Origin: Oscillospiraceae bacterium
GTDB lineage: Bacteria > Bacillota > Clostridia > Oscillospirales > Acutalibacteraceae
Length of the DNA: 64,000 nt
Assembly: GCA_015066465.1 (NCBI GenBank)
Contig: SVOI01000001.1
Location: 87,441 to 151,440, forward strand
Direction: 5' to 3'
In this document: piece by piece, positions 24,731 to 33,462 of the stretch
Layout of the letters: each line of letters begins with the position of its first letter
Position numbering within the stretch: position 1 is the first letter of the stretch
Notes under the pieces: generated by a model
The model's input: only the letters and a program-made list of their open reading frames with translations
Told to the model about the DNA's origin: nothing
The model's database searches: none
Made by a program: the position numbers and the translations under genes

Positions 24731-26917
24731 ATGGATAATATTTTTAACGCTCAATTTATAAGACAAAATGAAGATTTAGGTACAGTTTGCCCTGTATTCA
24801 GAAAAATTTACTGGGCAGATAAGAAAGTGAGAAAGGCTACACTTTCCATTAGTGCTTTAGGATTTTATGAAGTACATATCAATAATAACAGAGTTGGTAA
24901 ATTCATTTTTGCACCAGGTTGGACAAGTTACGAAACCCGTTTACAATACCAGACCTACAATGTTACAAAATATATTGAAGAATGTAATACAATTGATATT
25001 GCAGTAGGTGTGGGCAGACGTTTTCATAACAGAAAAAATGAAGAATTACCATTCTTAAAGGCAACTGAAATTGCAGTAATTGCTGCATTAACAGTTGAAT
25101 ATGAGGATGACACAGTTGAAGTAATTACAACAGATAAAACCTGGGAATGTATGAAGAGTAACATTCTCTATTCAGATATTTATAACGGTGAAAAGGTTGA
25201 TTTCACAGTAGAATGTGAAGATAAATTCACAGTAAAAGAAGTTCCTGTTGATAAAAAAATTCTCATTGAAACTGAGGGTGAAGAAACTCGTGAAATGGCA
25301 CGACTCGATGCAGTTGAGCTCATCACTACACCAAAGGGCGAAAAGGTAATTGACTTTAAACAAGAAATTACTGGTTACGTAGAGTGGGTTGTTCCTGCAA
25401 GAAAAGGCGCTACCTTTATGTTACAGCACGCAGAAGTTTTAGATAAGGATGGTAACTTCTACACAGAAAATTTGAGAAGTGCAAAGTGTGAAATTGAAGT
25501 AACATCAAATGGTGTAGAGCAGGTTTACAAACCACATTTCTCATTCCAGGGCTTCAGATACATTAAACTCATCGGCTTTAATGACGATGAAATAAAATTG
25601 GAGAATTTTACTGCGATTGTAGTATTCTCAGATATGAAACGTACAGGCTTCTTTGCTTGCGGTCACGAAGATGTTCAGCAATTATATGAAAATATTGTAT
25701 GGGGTCAAAGAGGTAACTTCCTTGATGTTCCTACAGACTGCCCACAGCGTGATGAAAGATTAGGCTGGACCGGTGATGCACAGGTTTTTGCAAGAACTGC
25801 ATCTATTAACTACGATACACAAAAATTCTTCAGAAAATGGCTTCACGATTTGGCGGCGGACCAAGTAGAAAACGGTTCTGTAAGTCACGTTATTCCTGCG
25901 GTGTGGGAGGGCGACGGTTCTGCTGCGTGGGGTGATGCCGCTATTATTGTTCCTTACCAGATGTATTTAGCTTACAATGATACAAAAATTATTGAAGAAC
26001 AATGGGATTCAATGACAAGTTGGCTTAAATTCATTGAAACACAAGGCTCAGAAAAAGGTCTCTGGGACAAAGGCGGTCACTTTGGTGACTGGCTTTCACT
26101 TGACGCGGGCGATGAAGCAACAGGTGGTTTTACAGACGACGATTTAATTGCAACTGCTATGTACGCTTACACAACAAGTCTTTTAATTAAAATGGGTAAG
26201 GTTATAGGTAATGATGTATCTTATTATGAAGAGATGTACCCTGTAATTGTTGAGCAATACAGAAAGAACTACCTTAACACAGGTAAGGTAGAACATGAAA
26301 CACAGACTGCAAATGTTTTAGCTCTTTACTTTAATCTTACTAATGACAGAGAAAGAGAAGCAAAAAAATTAGTTAAAGATATTGAAGAATGTGGACACTT
26401 AAAAACGGGCTTTGTTGGTACACCTTATCTTCTTCACGTTTTACAGGATATCGGCAGAGTAGATTTAGCATATAAACTTTTACTTAAAGATACATTCCCA
26501 TCATGGCTCTACTCAGTAAAAATGGGTGCTACAACAATGTGGGAACGTTGGGACGGTATGAAAGAAGACAGAAGTTTTGCTACACCTGAAATGAACTCTT
26601 TCAATCACTATGCATTCGGTGCGGTTGGTGACTGGTTATTCAGTACAGTTGCAGGTATTCGTCCAGACGAAAATGAACCAGGTTACAAACATATTATATT
26701 TGAACCAATCCCAAATAAAGAATTAGGTTACGCAAAAGCAAGAATTTTAACACCTAATGGTGAAATAATTTCTTCTTGGGAATTCAAAGGTGACAGCAAT
26801 CTTTGCGAATTCTCTTTCACAATTCCAGATGGTAGTTATGCTACACTCTACCTTGATGATGAAGAGTATGAGTTTGTGAGTGGTACTTATACAACAGAAT
26901 TTGAATATAATAAATAA
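24731..26917 (+). CDS. Alpha-L-rhamnosidase (GH78)
   Basis: A 728-residue protein with no signal peptide, so probably cytoplasmic. N-terminal beta-sandwich domains (about residues 1-310, with 'FAPGWTSYETRLQYQTYNVT') precede an (alpha/alpha)6 barrel. The GH78 core shows 'DVPTDCPQRDERLGWTGDAQ', 'VIPAVWEGDGSAAWGDAA', 'GDWLSLD' and 'GATTMWERWDG', with a C-terminal beta-sandwich. GH78 enzymes remove terminal L-rhamnose from pectin side chains or plant glycosides. ATG 24731 has a GGAG site 8 bases upstream; the frame opens 96 bases earlier but lacks a site there. A terminator follows. Confidence 0.94.
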   Translation: MDNIFNAQFIRQNEDLGTVCPVFRKIYWADKKVRKATLSISALGFYEVHINNNRVGKFIFAPGWTSYETRLQYQTYNVTKYIEECNTIDIAVGVGRRFHNRKNEELPFLKATEIAVIAALTVEYEDDTVEVITTDKTWECMKSNILYSDIYNGEKVDFTVECEDKFTVKEVPVDKKILIETEGEETREMARLDAVELITTPKGEKVIDFKQEITGYVEWVVPARKGATFMLQHAEVLDKDGNFYTENLRSAKCEIEVTSNGVEQVYKPHFSFQGFRYIKLIGFNDDEIKLENFTAIVVFSDMKRTGFFACGHEDVQQLYENIVWGQRGNFLDVPTDCPQRDERLGWTGDAQVFARTASINYDTQKFFRKWLHDLAADQVENGSVSHVIPAVWEGDGSAAWGDAAIIVPYQMYLAYNDTKIIEEQWDSMTSWLKFIETQGSEKGLWDKGGHFGDWLSLDAGDEATGGFTDDDLIATAMYAYTTSLLIKMGKVIGNDVSYYEEMYPVIVEQYRKNYLNTGKVEHETQTANVLALYFNLTNDREREAKKLVKDIEECGHLKTGFVGTPYLLHVLQDIGRVDLAYKLLLKDTFPSWLYSVKMGATTMWERWDGMKEDRSFATPEMNSFNHYAFGAVGDWLFSTVAGIRPDENEPGYKHIIFEPIPNKELGYAKARILTPNGEIISSWEFKGDSNLCEFSFTIPDGSYATLYLDDEEYEFVSGTYTTEFEYNK

Positions 26918-26922
26918 AAAAG

Positions 26923-26953
26923 TCACCCTGATTGAATAAATCAGGGTGATTTT
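26923..26953 (+). terminator. Intrinsic terminator after GH78
   Basis: TCACCCTGATT / AATCAGGGTGA perfect 11-bp stem with loop GAATA, followed by TTTTG. Confidence 0.85.
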
Positions 26954-26965
26954 GCATAAAAACAA

Positions 26966-26994
26966 TTGCAAATTCCAAATTTTTGTGATAGAAT
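26966..26994 (+). promoter_or_regulatory. Promoter for secreted hydrolase-like gene
   Basis: TTGCAA (26966-26971), a 17-base spacer and TAGAAT (26989-26994), each 5 of 6 to consensus. A weak hairpin (AGGTGACGAT..ATCGCTGCCT, about 27017-27040) lies in the leader. Confidence 0.65.
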
Positions 26995-27060
26995 AACTTT
27001 GTATAGGTATATCTTAAGGTGACGATAATCATCGCTGCCTCAAACAAAGGAGATAGTCAA

Positions 27061-28845
27061 ATGAAAAAAACTAAAAAAGTATTAGCATTGATTATGGCAA
27101 TAGTAATGCTTTCAACAACAGTTGCTGTTGCTGCAAGTGCAGCTGAAGTAAATAATGCTGTTCCAAGTATTGTTGTTCCAGGTCTTTTTCAAAGCGAAAC
27201 AAAATATTATGAGGATGGTAAGGCAACAGATTTAGAAGCACCGTTCTTTATGGGCGACACAATGGAAATTGTAGGTGTTGCTCTTACAGATGCTCTTGTT
27301 CCTATCAGTAAAATGCTTATCTCTCAGAAGGATAAGGACCAAAAGGCAGCAAAAGCACTTTCTGGCATTTTGGGCGATGCTCTTATGGGTAGATTAAAGA
27401 GTGACGAAAATGGTAAGTTTATAAATGATGTTCGTGCTACAAAGTATTATGATTCATTCAAGGATTTAAGTAAATACGATAAGGATTACATATTAGACCA
27501 GCTTCCTCTTAATAAATATATTGATATGGCTGGTGAAGAAAATCTTTACGTTTTCTCATATGCTTCTTTAGGCAATATGAAAGATACTGCTGAGGAACTT
27601 TATGATTTCATTCAGTTTGTAAAAAAAGATTCTGGTTCAGACAAGGTAAACTTAGCACCTATAAGCCAGGGCGGTTCTGTTATGAACGCAGTTATGCAAC
27701 TTTATAAAGATAACGGCAGAAATATCTCAGACGATATAAATAGGATTGTTTACGTTATTCCAGCACTTGATGGTTCACTTTTAGTTGGTGAAATTTATCA
27801 GTATGGTCTTCTTGATGATAATGGTGAGCTTTACAGCAAAATGTTGCCTGCTCTTATGGGTGTAGATGAAATGACAGGCTATCTTGTAAACATAGTTCTT
27901 CGTATCTTCCCGAATGCTGACCTTAACACAATACTTGATATCGTAGCATACGATTTAGTTAACGATTATATGCGTTACTCAACTCTTCTCTGGGGTCTTG
28001 TTCCTTCAGGTAACTACGAAGCATGTAGAGAAATGTACTTAACCGATGACTCAATGAAGGTTATCCGTGAGCAGACAGATTGGTATTATAATGCACAAAA
28101 GAATTCAGATGCAAATATTCTTGATGCAAAGAATAAAGGCGTTGAAGTTTTTGATATAGTTGACTATAACGTTCCACTTTATGAAATTATTGATTCCTGG
28201 GACGATGTAAATGCTGACGGCGTTATTCATCTTGATTCTACATCAATGGGTGCTTACAGTGTAGGTGTTGCTAAAGAACTTCCAAAGGATTATGTTCGTT
28301 CAGTAAATAACTGCACAAATCCAAACCACGACCACTCTGACCCAAGAAATATAGTTGATGCTAACACAGGTCTTCTTCCTTGCACAACGTTCTATTTCTA
28401 CAATCAGAATCACGAGAGTACAGGTTCTAACGACGTTATTATGAAGCTTGTTTCTGAACTTCTTGTAGATGAAAACTTTAAAGACGTTTATAGTTATCCT
28501 GACAGATTTCCACAATTTAACGTTGGTCGTAAATCAAAAGGTTTTATGAATGACCTTGAAGAAACCAAAAATATGGATTTGAGTCACTTGTCTTCTACAG
28601 ACAGAGCAAAACTTGAAAATGCAATTGCCCGTGGTGAAGCGGCTCTTGATAATACTAACGTTGATTTAGATGAATTTGAGGCAGCAAAAGAATATTTCTA
28701 TGACGTTCGTGATGAAGTTCTTTATGGTGAACCAAAGGAATACACTGGCGGTCTTGATTTTAACGACTATCTTACAACGATATTTAAAATTATAAGCGAT
28801 TTGCTCTATTTCTTCTTTGATGGAGCTGGATTTAGTGAAATGTAA
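27061..28845 (+). CDS. Secreted alpha/beta-hydrolase-like protein
   Basis: A 594-residue protein with a signal peptide (MKKTKKVLALIMAIVMLSTT, cleavage near 'ASAAE'). 'SIVVPGLFQSET' near residue 37 resembles the oxyanion loop of lipases, and 'LAPISQGGSVMNAVM' (Ser202) resembles a nucleophile elbow in which the first Gly of GxSxG is replaced. 'YVIPALDGSLLVG' follows, as in LCAT/PGAP1-like folds. An Asp/His pair cannot be assigned with confidence. The C-terminus carries a hydrophobic stretch ('TTIFKIISDLLYFFFDGAG'). The start is ATG 27061 with a GGAG site 8 bases upstream. Function as a lipase or esterase is inferred; it may be inactive. Confidence 0.75.
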   Translation: MKKTKKVLALIMAIVMLSTTVAVAASAAEVNNAVPSIVVPGLFQSETKYYEDGKATDLEAPFFMGDTMEIVGVALTDALVPISKMLISQKDKDQKAAKALSGILGDALMGRLKSDENGKFINDVRATKYYDSFKDLSKYDKDYILDQLPLNKYIDMAGEENLYVFSYASLGNMKDTAEELYDFIQFVKKDSGSDKVNLAPISQGGSVMNAVMQLYKDNGRNISDDINRIVYVIPALDGSLLVGEIYQYGLLDDNGELYSKMLPALMGVDEMTGYLVNIVLRIFPNADLNTILDIVAYDLVNDYMRYSTLLWGLVPSGNYEACREMYLTDDSMKVIREQTDWYYNAQKNSDANILDAKNKGVEVFDIVDYNVPLYEIIDSWDDVNADGVIHLDSTSMGAYSVGVAKELPKDYVRSVNNCTNPNHDHSDPRNIVDANTGLLPCTTFYFYNQNHESTGSNDVIMKLVSELLVDENFKDVYSYPDRFPQFNVGRKSKGFMNDLEETKNMDLSHLSSTDRAKLENAIARGEAALDNTNVDLDEFEAAKEYFYDVRDEVLYGEPKEYTGGLDFNDYLTTIFKIISDLLYFFFDGAGFSEM

Positions 28846-28879
28846 TTTCATTCAAAATGTTTGAAAGGTTTGAGTTTAT

Positions 28880-29308
28880 ATGATGGTATCAGCTAAAGGC
28901 AGATATGCATTAAGAATTTTTATAGATTTGGCTCAGAATCAGGGCGACGGTTTTGTGGCTCTTTCAGAGGTTTCAAAACGTCAGGACGTTTCTCTTAAAT
29001 ACCTTGAAACAATCGTCGCAACACTTGTAAAAGGTAATCTTTTAAGAAGTCAGCGCGGTATGTCAGGTGGCTACAGACTTTCTCGCGAAGCAAAGGATAT
29101 TTCAATTTTCGAAATATTTAATTTGACAGAAGGTAGTCTTTCACCTGTTGCCTGTATCAACTGCGGTGAGAATTTCTGCACAAGGTCAGATGTTTGTAAA
29201 ACAAAAACCATGTGGTTAAGTGTAGATAATCTTCTTAATAATTATTTTAAAAGTGTTTCTGTTCAGGATTTGCTTGATGATAATATTGACTTAATTGAGG
29301 CAGAATAA
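28880..29308 (+). CDS. Rrf2 family transcriptional regulator
   Basis: A 142-residue winged-helix regulator. 'MVSAKGRYALRIFIDLAQNQ' and 'SLKYLETIVATLVKGNLLRSQRGMSGGY' (partly quoted) match the Rrf2 HTH and wing. The loop 'CINCGENFC' plus 'SDVC' provides cysteines that in IscR/RsrR relatives hold an Fe-S cluster, so it may sense redox, iron or cysteine. Two adjacent ATG codons (28880, 28883) could serve as start. No isc/suf or cysteine genes follow; a terminator closes the gene. Confidence 0.92.
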   Translation: MMVSAKGRYALRIFIDLAQNQGDGFVALSEVSKRQDVSLKYLETIVATLVKGNLLRSQRGMSGGYRLSREAKDISIFEIFNLTEGSLSPVACINCGENFCTRSDVCKTKTMWLSVDNLLNNYFKSVSVQDLLDDNIDLIEAE

Positions 29309-29326
29309 AATTGTAATAAAAATAAT

Positions 29327-29365
29327 GACTCGGTTTAATCATCTGATTAAACCGAGTCGTTTTTT
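29327..29365. terminator. Bidirectional terminator
   Basis: GACTCGGTTTAATC / GATTAAACCGAGTC perfect 14-bp stem, 4-base loop and a TTTTTT tail, between convergent genes. Confidence 0.88.
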
Positions 29366-29369
29366 AATT

Positions 29370-31769
29370 TTAAGCTTCTACTCTTTGTTTTGCTTCATCG
29401 TACATATTGAAAATTTCTTCGAGATGGCTGTAATTTTCTTGTTGTTTAATGAGCTTTTCAGCATCTAAATAAACCTTTGCAGCACGATTGAAGTAAGCGT
29501 GTCTGTCTGTTTCTTCTTTTGTTGCTTTTTTTGCAATCTTCTTTTTACCTTGCATTGTTTTGATTTCTGCTTTTAAACTATTAGCTTTAGCAGAGTCTTT
29601 GGATTTTTTAGCCTGCTGTAAATCAAGATAGAGAGCTTTAAGTGTGTCGTCACATTTATCCTCTGTATCAAAGCAGTTTTCAAGTGTTTCAAAATCAGGT
29701 GCAACAATATTGCCGGTACCAGCAAAATGTTTGCTTATTGCTTTATAAGAAGCCATTTTCTTTTTTGCGATTTCTATAGCAAGCTTTCTTGTTTCTTTTT
29801 CCTCTTCGGAAGTTTTTGGTAAAGATTTTGCAGCAGCAATTTCTGATTTAATAGTTGCTTTGTCAAGACTTAAAAGACTGTTAAGACCTGCAGAATAAAC
29901 CTTTGTATTTTCTGCTAAGGCTAATTTATAAGCTGGTGTTGAGAATTTGTTTAATTCATCACATACAAATTGAGCAATATCAATTTCGTCGTTGAATTTA
30001 ACAGCTTCTTTATAGGCTTTTTTGCCTTCTTTACCCTTATAATCTTTTTTATTGATTGCTTTTGGTGAAAGAGCTGCTGTTTCTTGTGAGTTACGGATAA
30101 TATCAATGCCTTCAACGAGCTTTTCGTCGTTAAGAATACCATTGCCATAATCTTCAAACATAGCTCTTATTTTAAGAACACGAATAACTGATTCTTGTTT
30201 TTTCTCATTGAAATCATACCAGATATAAGGAATAACATTCATTAAAGCACCAACAGCCGCAATAACAATAAGAACTTTAATAAGAGATAAAAGAATATCA
30301 GGGTCATAAAGAGCAGAAAGTGCATTGTTGTAGTTATCTTGACCATTTTCTAATTGTTGTGCAAGGATTTGACCTACAGTTGTTTTGCCGTCACCTAAAA
30401 CTCGTGAAAGAATTTCTGGGTCAGAAGTGACTTTTGCAGCATTTCCTTTTGTAAGACCATTTTTTTCATAAATAGCTGGTAAAACTGAAGATGTGATAAG
30501 TGCAATAACAGTACCGATAGTTGTAACTACTGCGAAAGCACCGTCAATTCTTTCACCTGTTTTGTATTGCTGATAGTCACGTATATCTGCCTGAATAGCA
30601 GGGTTCAAAATATGAGCAAATGAACCCATAAAAGCATTGAGATAAAGACAGCCCATAATAAGCCAGATAGTTAAATTATGGATTTCGTTTGTGAAAGGTA
30701 ACATCATTAAAATAAAGACGATATTGAATATATTAGTAACTACTAAAACACTCTTTTTACCCCATTTTCTAATACAGAATGGGGCTAAGAGCATACCCCA
30801 GAGTGAAGCGTTGCCATAAAGAGTAACAAGTAAGCTGTAGGCATTACCAGAGCAGGCACCACCGTAATTATAAAGCCAGAACATAATGTTGGAGTAAGCA
30901 CTTTCGAGGAAGCCAATCCAACCGGCAAGTGAAATAATCCAGAAATATTTGTTTTTAGCAACTGCTTTAATAGCATCTATAAACTTAATCTGAACAATGT
31001 GAGTTCTTGCTTGAACAATTTTTTCTTCTGTATGCTTGTAAACAATCATACAAAGAAGTAAACCGCCTACGGTAAGAATTGGATATATAAATCTATAAAC
31101 ACGAATATCAGTTGTGTTTGAATGGAACAAGTTTTCTGCAATAATAGGAGTGAAAAGGTTTACTATTGTTGGAGCGAATGAGTAAACAATACTCTTTATT
31201 GAAGCAACGTCGCTTCGTTCGTGCGAGTTTGGTGAGAGTACGTGAATAAGGTTTTCGTAAGCATCGTAGAAGAAGTAATAGAAGAAATGAAGAAAAAGGT
31301 TTAACACCATAATTATTGCACATTTTGCAATATAAGCTTTGGTTTCGCCAAAAATCATTCCGTCGCCTAACCAGTCTGAAAGCTTAGCATAAGGGAACCA
31401 GACTAAAATATTACATATAATTGTAGCTGGAAGCGCCATTGTAACTATGTACGGACGGTATTTACCTGCTTTGTTACGGGTGTTGTCAATAATATTTGCA
31501 CGGATACCTGTTAAAGGAATGTTTGCAAGTACTGCAATAACATACATAACATACATATCCATAGGGTCAATACCTAAGGTGCTTGAAAGTAATGTGTTAT
31601 TCGCGGCTAAAAGACAAGCAGAACCCATTGTTATAATCATATAAGCACCAATACCACCGCCAGAGTAAGCGGCAATTTCTTTGAATGGCATATATCTGCC
31701 TTTAGCAGGGGTTTTCCAATGTTCTTTTACATTAGAAATAAGCCCTGTCGCTTTTTCTTTGAGATTCAT
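29370..31769 (-). CDS. GPH-family sugar symporter with long cytoplasmic C-terminal extension
   Basis: A 799-residue protein. Residues 1-530 hold about 12 membrane segments of the glycoside-pentoside-hexuronide:cation symporter type (MFS_2), with 'DNTRNKAGKYRPYIV' in loop 2-3 and a two-half layout. Residues ~535-799 are hydrophilic, Lys/Glu-rich and largely helical ('YKGKEGKKAYKEAVKF', 'KKKIAKKATKEETDRH'). This tail is far longer than the usual GPH end (~450-500 residues) and I cannot assign it a domain. A promoter TTGTAA-18-TATAAT lies just upstream. A sugar substrate is inferred. Confidence 0.85.
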   Translation of the reverse strand: MNLKEKATGLISNVKEHWKTPAKGRYMPFKEIAAYSGGGIGAYMIITMGSACLLAANNTLLSSTLGIDPMDMYVMYVIAVLANIPLTGIRANIIDNTRNKAGKYRPYIVTMALPATIICNILVWFPYAKLSDWLGDGMIFGETKAYIAKCAIIMVLNLFLHFFYYFFYDAYENLIHVLSPNSHERSDVASIKSIVYSFAPTIVNLFTPIIAENLFHSNTTDIRVYRFIYPILTVGGLLLCMIVYKHTEEKIVQARTHIVQIKFIDAIKAVAKNKYFWIISLAGWIGFLESAYSNIMFWLYNYGGACSGNAYSLLVTLYGNASLWGMLLAPFCIRKWGKKSVLVVTNIFNIVFILMMLPFTNEIHNLTIWLIMGCLYLNAFMGSFAHILNPAIQADIRDYQQYKTGERIDGAFAVVTTIGTVIALITSSVLPAIYEKNGLTKGNAAKVTSDPEILSRVLGDGKTTVGQILAQQLENGQDNYNNALSALYDPDILLSLIKVLIVIAAVGALMNVIPYIWYDFNEKKQESVIRVLKIRAMFEDYGNGILNDEKLVEGIDIIRNSQETAALSPKAINKKDYKGKEGKKAYKEAVKFNDEIDIAQFVCDELNKFSTPAYKLALAENTKVYSAGLNSLLSLDKATIKSEIAAAKSLPKTSEEEKETRKLAIEIAKKKMASYKAISKHFAGTGNIVAPDFETLENCFDTEDKCDDTLKALYLDLQQAKKSKDSAKANSLKAEIKTMQGKKKIAKKATKEETDRHAYFNRAAKVYLDAEKLIKQQENYSHLEEIFNMYDEAKQRVEA

Positions 31770-31802
31770 TTTCTCAACTCCTGTATTCAGTATAATAAAA
31801 TA

Positions 31803-31832
31803 ATTATACCATATTTGAAGGTGGTTTTACAA
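31803..31832 (-). promoter_or_regulatory. Promoter for GPH symporter gene
   Basis: On the minus strand TTGTAA (31832-31827), 18 bases, TATAAT (31808-31803). Confidence 0.65.
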
Positions 31833-31969
31833 TGTAAAAAGGGGTGTTATGATATACAAAAAAGTAAACATATAGTTGGCATAGTTGCACAAACGAGCCA
31901 TAAAACACCAAATTAATAAATATTCTATTAATTTTCTAATTTGCTATGGAAAAAAGAAAACAAATGTGA

Positions 31970-31975
31970 TACAAT
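31970..31975 (+). promoter_or_regulatory. Extended -10 element upstream of the NAGPA gene
   Basis: TG-A-TACAAT at 31967-31975 forms an extended -10; no good -35 is seen. Confidence 0.45.
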
Positions 31976-32014
31976 AGCGAATTGATAATGCTGTTTTGAA
32001 AGGTGGTGGTGAAA

Positions 32015-33448
32015 ATGGTTGAATTAACAGATGAAGAGGTTGTATCGGTCGATACTTTGAAAAATCGTTCTTCTGAAGCAGAGAGAATGAGAAATTATGC
32101 AAAGCAACAGCAGACTGTTTCTGCATCGAGACCTACTACTCCGCAACGCCCTGTTTCATCACAAAGACCATCTGCGCCACCAAGGACACCACCTGTAAGA
32201 AATGATGCTTCTACTAAAAGACAGAGTTCGGTGCAGCAAAGAACTCCACAAAGACCAGTGGCACCGCAATATAACAGGTCGGTAAGAGAAGAGAGAAAAC
32301 CATCACCACCACAATACAGACCTATTGAAAGGGTTGAAGCAAAAAGAGCGCGCTCTGAAAATGCTCAGCCAAAAAAACAGAGGATAGACAGAACAAGTGT
32401 TATTATAAAGGTGCTCACTTCCCTCGTTATTGTTGTGGCAGTTTGTGTTTCAATGTATGCACTTGTTATTTTCGGTAATGTGCCATTCATTACAAAATGG
32501 CGTAATATCTGGATTGAAACTGCAATGACAACTGACCAGCATAAGTGGCTTGCAACTTCATTTTTCCCTGAGTATCTTATAAAAGAAGTAATGGATGCTC
32601 AAGTCGATATAACTGATATTGGTCATACTGACGTCAAAAAGGAAGAGGAAGTTGATATATTAGGTCAGAAAGATCTTGTTGTAGGCGAAAAAGATAAACA
32701 CGGCAACGAGGTTCTTATAAATGATATAGAAGAAGGAATAGTTGTTTTAAAGGTTGTAACCTCAAACTATGTAGGGCGACTTGTTTTAATAGATGACCCG
32801 TCAAGAGTCTACATTTCTGCAACAGATTATAAAAACTCGCGAGGTGAGTTTATTTGTGATTATCTTGAAAAAGAAGATGCGGTTATCGCTTCTAATGCTT
32901 CAGGCTTTCACGACCCAGGAGGAACAAGTGTCGGTGGTGTTGTTACTGCTCAATGTGTAGCACAAGGTGAATACTGGGGTAGTTATTCCTCAAAGTATAT
33001 TACTGTAGGTTTTGACAAAGATGACAGACTTATAGTAGGCGAATTTTCTGATTGGGAAGAACGAGGCCTCAGAGATGCCTTCCAATACCATCCAGCTTTA
33101 ATAATAAATGGAGATAAGGTTATTGAAGGTTCATCGGGCTGGGGACTTCAACCACGTACTGTAATCGGTCAGGCTGAAAACGGCGTAGTAATGATTTTCG
33201 TTGTCGATGGCAGACAGGTTGGTTATTCCTTAGGTGCAACAATGGGCGATTGTGCTGACGTTTTAGAAATGTATGGCGCAGTTAATGCCGGCGCTTGTGA
33301 TGGTGGCTCATCCTCTACTTTGGCTTATGAGGGTGAGATTATAAATGAACCATCAACAAATATGCCAACAGGCAGATATTTACCGAATGCCTGGGTTGTT
33401 GCACGAAAAACAACAGAAAAAACTGAGTTAGCAGATAATACGAATTAA
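32015..33448 (+). CDS. Membrane-anchored phosphodiester glycosidase (NAGPA domain)
   Basis: A 477-residue protein with a type II topology. Residues ~30-130 are a cytoplasmic low-complexity region rich in Arg, Pro, Gln and Ser ('TPQRPVSSQRPSAPPRTPP'). One membrane helix follows (about 132-155, 'IIKVLTSLVIVVAVCVSMYA'), then an extracellular NAGPA domain with 'NASGFHDPGGTSVGG', 'PRTVIGQAENGVVMIFVVDG' and 'GACDGGSSSTLAYEG'. The domain is related to the enzyme that uncovers mannose 6-phosphate and to exopolysaccharide-associated proteins; it is thought to cleave sugar phosphodiesters. The start is ATG 32015 with AAAGGTGG upstream. A GPH transporter follows 14 bases later. Confidence 0.9.
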   Translation: MVELTDEEVVSVDTLKNRSSEAERMRNYAKQQQTVSASRPTTPQRPVSSQRPSAPPRTPPVRNDASTKRQSSVQQRTPQRPVAPQYNRSVREERKPSPPQYRPIERVEAKRARSENAQPKKQRIDRTSVIIKVLTSLVIVVAVCVSMYALVIFGNVPFITKWRNIWIETAMTTDQHKWLATSFFPEYLIKEVMDAQVDITDIGHTDVKKEEEVDILGQKDLVVGEKDKHGNEVLINDIEEGIVVLKVVTSNYVGRLVLIDDPSRVYISATDYKNSRGEFICDYLEKEDAVIASNASGFHDPGGTSVGGVVTAQCVAQGEYWGSYSSKYITVGFDKDDRLIVGEFSDWEERGLRDAFQYHPALIINGDKVIEGSSGWGLQPRTVIGQAENGVVMIFVVDGRQVGYSLGATMGDCADVLEMYGAVNAGACDGGSSSTLAYEGEIINEPSTNMPTGRYLPNAWVVARKTTEKTELADNTN

Positions 33449-33462
33449 AAGGGGTGCTTGAG

